From NCBI GenBank assembly GCA_022844275.1, contig JALHMB010000013.1, positions 22,167 through 86,166 on the forward strand: 64,000 nt of DNA, read 5' to 3'. Positions 62,223 through 64,000 of this stretch are shown piece after piece. Numbering within the stretch: the first letter of the stretch is position 1; each line of letters begins with the position of its first letter. Below the pieces are notes generated by a model, which worked only from the letters and a program-made list of their open reading frames with translations, was not told the DNA's origin and ran no database searches. Source of the stretch: Hyphomicrobiaceae bacterium (GTDB lineage: Bacteria; Pseudomonadota; Alphaproteobacteria; Rhizobiales; Hyphomicrobiaceae). Position numbers and translations under genes: made by a program.

Positions 62223-62423
62223 TCATGCATCATGATCCGCGTCCTCCCGTTGCACAGCGCGCTCGCCGTCGGCGTGGTCGAGGATCAAGCGCGCTATCAG
62301 CTTGGTCAGCCGCCGTCGCGTCTCTTCCGGCAGCGCTTGCCATGGTGGAACCTGTACGGTCTCCGCAGCAGGTCTGGAGAACAGATCGAACTGGTGTGTC
62401 GTGGGCTTGCGCGGCATGGACAT
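62223..62423 (-). CDS. Small insertion-element accessory protein
   Basis: A 66-residue protein: MSMPRKPTTHQFDLFSRPAAE, VPPWQALPEETRRRLTKLIARLILDH. The layout (QxDLF near the start, WxxLPEETRRRxTxLLARLL in the middle) recurs in proteins encoded beside transposon or recombinase genes in Rhizobiales. ATG 62423 follows GGGGAGA. Function unknown. Confidence 0.6.
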   Translation of the reverse strand: MSMPRKPTTHQFDLFSRPAAETVQVPPWQALPEETRRRLTKLIARLILDHADGERAVQREDADHDA

Positions 62424-62740
62424 CTCCCCGATTCGTATCGTGAGAGCCCGATGCTGCGCCTGTCACCCGCGATTGCGATGGCGCATCTGTGTCCTGGAGA
62501 AGCTTCGCCAACGCATCAAGCACGGCAAGGCCGACGCACGGGGCAGTCGTGATGTGCCAGCTTGCGCTGATCGCCCGGTCGAACATCCACGCCGGAACCT
62601 CCAGCCACCGGTCCAACACTCGGCCAGAAAGGCTACAGCGCAAGATGGCCGTGTCACCCCTCTCGATAACTTCGTGGACGTGAACCTGCTGCCCAGCCCA
62701 CGGATGCCACGGATAAAGAAACTCACGCTCGACACTGGTC
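62424..62740 (-). CDS. Insertion-element accessory protein (YPWHP-type), partial or diverged
   Basis: The frame encodes EREFLYPWHPWAGQQVHVHEVI, TAILRCSLSGRVLDRWLEVPAWMFDRA, then helices to the start of the next gene. Proteins with the YPWHPWxGxxVxVHE start and WMFDxA end occur next to the small protein at 62223 in mobile elements. The start and stop are unclear: the frame runs on at both ends without a convincing ribosome site. Confidence 0.5.
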
Positions 62741-62762
62741 CCGTGGGTGTTCCGTCGCGGCT

Positions 62763-62852
62763 TTGTATAACGATGTCCGTCCCCACAGCGCGATCGGCTA
62801 CGAAACGCCGGCAGCGCTGACCAAACGCTTATCGGCCACGAGCCCGCCATGA
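62763..62852 (+). pseudogene. IS3-family OrfB C-terminal fragment (second)
   Basis: Reads LYNDVRPHSAIGYETPAALT and ends SATSPP plus TGA: the end of an IS3/IS407-type OrfB (YNxxRPHSAIGxxTPxxL). It starts abruptly at the junction with the accessory frame. Confidence 0.75.
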
Positions 62853-62958
62853 GCGCGGAGAGCTATGCGCGGAAGTTGGTGACGGCATGAAAGGATGAAG
62901 GCGGCGTATCGTGGGGGTGTTCGACGCCTCCACTTCTCCAGCAAAGGAGTGATACGCC

Positions 62959-64000
62959 GTGACCAACGATACCGCCGTCCAGCTCGTTCAGCCAGGGTCG
63001 TTCTCTGACCCGTTGACAGAAATTCTTCGTAACGGCGCCCGTGCTCTTCTGGCGCAAGCCGTAGAGGCCGAGGTCGCCGAGTTCCTCGGCAAGCATGCCG
63101 ACCTCAAGACCAGGGACGGGCGTCAGCGTGTCGTGCGCCATGGCCATCTGCCCGAACGTGAGGTGATGACCGGGATAGGACCTGTCCCTGTGCGTCAGCC
63201 GCGCGTGCGTGACCGTGGAGCCGCTGCCGGGGATGGTCAGCGCCTCCGCTTCACCCCGACGATCCTGCCGCCCTATGCGCGCCGCTCGAAAAGCCTGGAG
63301 GTGCTGATCCCGATCCTCTACCTCAAGGGCATCTCGACCGGCGACTTCGAGGAAGCGCTGGCGGCGTTGCTCGGCAAGGATGCTCCGGGGCTGTCAGCGG
63401 CCACGATCTCCCGGCTGAAGGAGGCCTGGACCGACGAGCACAATCGCTGGAAGCGGCGCGATCTGTCGACACGTCGATACGTCTACGTGTGGGCCCACGG
63501 CATCTATTTGCAGGCGAGGCTGGAGGACGAGAAACAATGCATCCTCGTTCTGATCGGCGCGACGCCGGAGGGCAGGAAGGAGTTGATCGGCTTCACGGAC
63601 GGCGCGCGTGAGAGCGCGCAGGACTGGCGCGAACTGCTCCTTGATCTCAAGCGTCGCGGCCTCGCCGGTGCCCCGCAGCTCGCTATCGCCGACGGTGGCC
63701 TCGGCTTCTGGAAGGCGCTCGGCGAGATCTGGCCGACGACACGAGAACAGCGTTGTTGGGTCCATAAGACTGCGAACGTGCTCAACAAGCTTCCGAAGAG
63801 CCAGCAGCCCAAAGCCAAGCGGTCACTGCAGGAGATCTGGATGGCCGAAACACGGGGCGAGGCCAAGGCGGCCTTCGACGTCTTCATCGAAAGCTACCAG
63901 CTGAAATACGACAAAGCCGCAGATTGCCTGGACAAGGATCGCGACGCGCTGCTCGCCTTCTACGACTTCCCCGCCGAGCACTGGAAGCACTTGCGCACGT
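62959..64000 (+). CDS. IS256-family transposase, runs off the right edge; first catalytic Asp changed to His
   Basis: From GTG 62959 (AAAGGAG upstream) the frame is open to the window end (347 residues). It has the IS256 N-terminal region (ARALLAQAVEAEVAEFLGKH, RHGHLPEREVMTGIGPVPV) and core. The motif that in IS256 enzymes is YVYVWADG, with the first DDE Asp, reads YVYVWAHG here (GAC changed to CAC, about 63497). The second Asp in AIADGGLGFWKAL is intact; the third (Glu) lies beyond the window. An inverted repeat GGCGTATC...GATACGCC (about 62898 and 62951) flanks the start and may include the IS end. Confidence 0.88.
   Translation, partial: MTNDTAVQLVQPGSFSDPLTEILRNGARALLAQAVEAEVAEFLGKHADLKTRDGRQRVVRHGHLPEREVMTGIGPVPVRQPRVRDRGAAAGDGQRLRFTPTILPPYARRSKSLEVLIPILYLKGISTGDFEEALAALLGKDAPGLSAATISRLKEAWTDEHNRWKRRDLSTRRYVYVWAHGIYLQARLEDEKQCILVLIGATPEGRKELIGFTDGARESAQDWRELLLDLKRRGLAGAPQLAIADGGLGFWKALGEIWPTTREQRCWVHKTANVLNKLPKSQQPKAKRSLQEIWMAETRGEAKAAFDVFIESYQLKYDKAADCLDKDRDALLAFYDFPAEHWKHLRT

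Noticed and set aside
1..64000. CRISPR arrays, tRNA and rRNA genes
   Set aside because: No direct-repeat/spacer periodicity and no cloverleaf or rRNA-like blocks were seen on either strand.

Overview
The window is a GC-rich (roughly 60-65% by eye) stretch of chromosome or large replicon. It most resembles a facultatively anaerobic or PHB-storing alphaproteobacterium of the Hyphomicrobiales/Bradyrhizobium-Rhodopseudomonas type. That placement is inferred from family content (Mrp antiporters, PHA synthase and phasin, BadF-type ATPase, many UspA proteins, FNR/FixK-like boxes) and not from any marker gene. No rRNA, tRNA or CRISPR array was seen.

Layout. 0.5-7.4 kb: an intact, tightly overlapping minus-strand Mrp-type antiporter operon (E-F-G-B/DUF4040-C followed by three large MrpD-like subunits, no MrpA). 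7.6-14.3 kb: a UspA protein, an SPFH protein with an NfeD protease, a phasin, a zinc alcohol dehydrogenase, two coupled tandem-UspA genes and a UspA remnant. 14.7-15.8 kb: an apparently intact IS110 transposase. 16.4-19.8 kb: a BadF/activase ATPase and an overlapping acyl-CoA-dehydratase-activase partner. 20.2-23.4 kb: small membrane proteins and PHA synthase. 23.7-29.9 kb: IS66, IS110 and IS481 debris around a TerC fragment, an OxyR-like regulator and a beta-carbonic anhydrase. 29.9-37.5 kb: PAP2 phosphatase, an nfeD remnant, four UspA genes, a DNA-binding-domain/carbonic-anhydrase fusion and an NSS transporter. 37.5-48.3 kb: acyl-CoA synthetase, a collapsed ACP/AMP-ligase/PlsC gene, a Pat-like acetyltransferase, patatin, GntP permease, a DUF4010 protein and a Ca2+/cation exchanger. 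48.5-55.2 kb: a decay zone (broken paralogue, Zn-ribbon gene with in-frame TGA, TerC and PsiE remnants, a baeRF-type protein, and the wreck of a canonical mrpA-G operon). 55.3-61.4 kb: site-2 protease, P-type ATPase and two divergent UspA genes. 61.5-64 kb: nested IS3, IS110 and IS256 fragments.

How it fits together. At least six near-perfect palindromes of the form TTGAT-N4-ATCAA (or a one- or two-base variant) lie about 65-90 bp upstream of UspA, phasin, DUF2892, acyl-CoA synthetase and HTH-carbonic-anhydrase genes. This suggests one FNR/FixK/CRP-family regulator drives much of the island, probably under low oxygen. Gene content (ion and pH homeostasis, universal stress proteins, carbon storage, CO2/bicarbonate chemistry, membrane quality control) suits a hypoxia/stress island that is also being eroded by insertion sequences. 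The most unusual gene is the 311-residue fusion at 32256-33191 of an excisionase-type DNA-binding domain to a beta-carbonic anhydrase with all zinc and catalytic residues intact.
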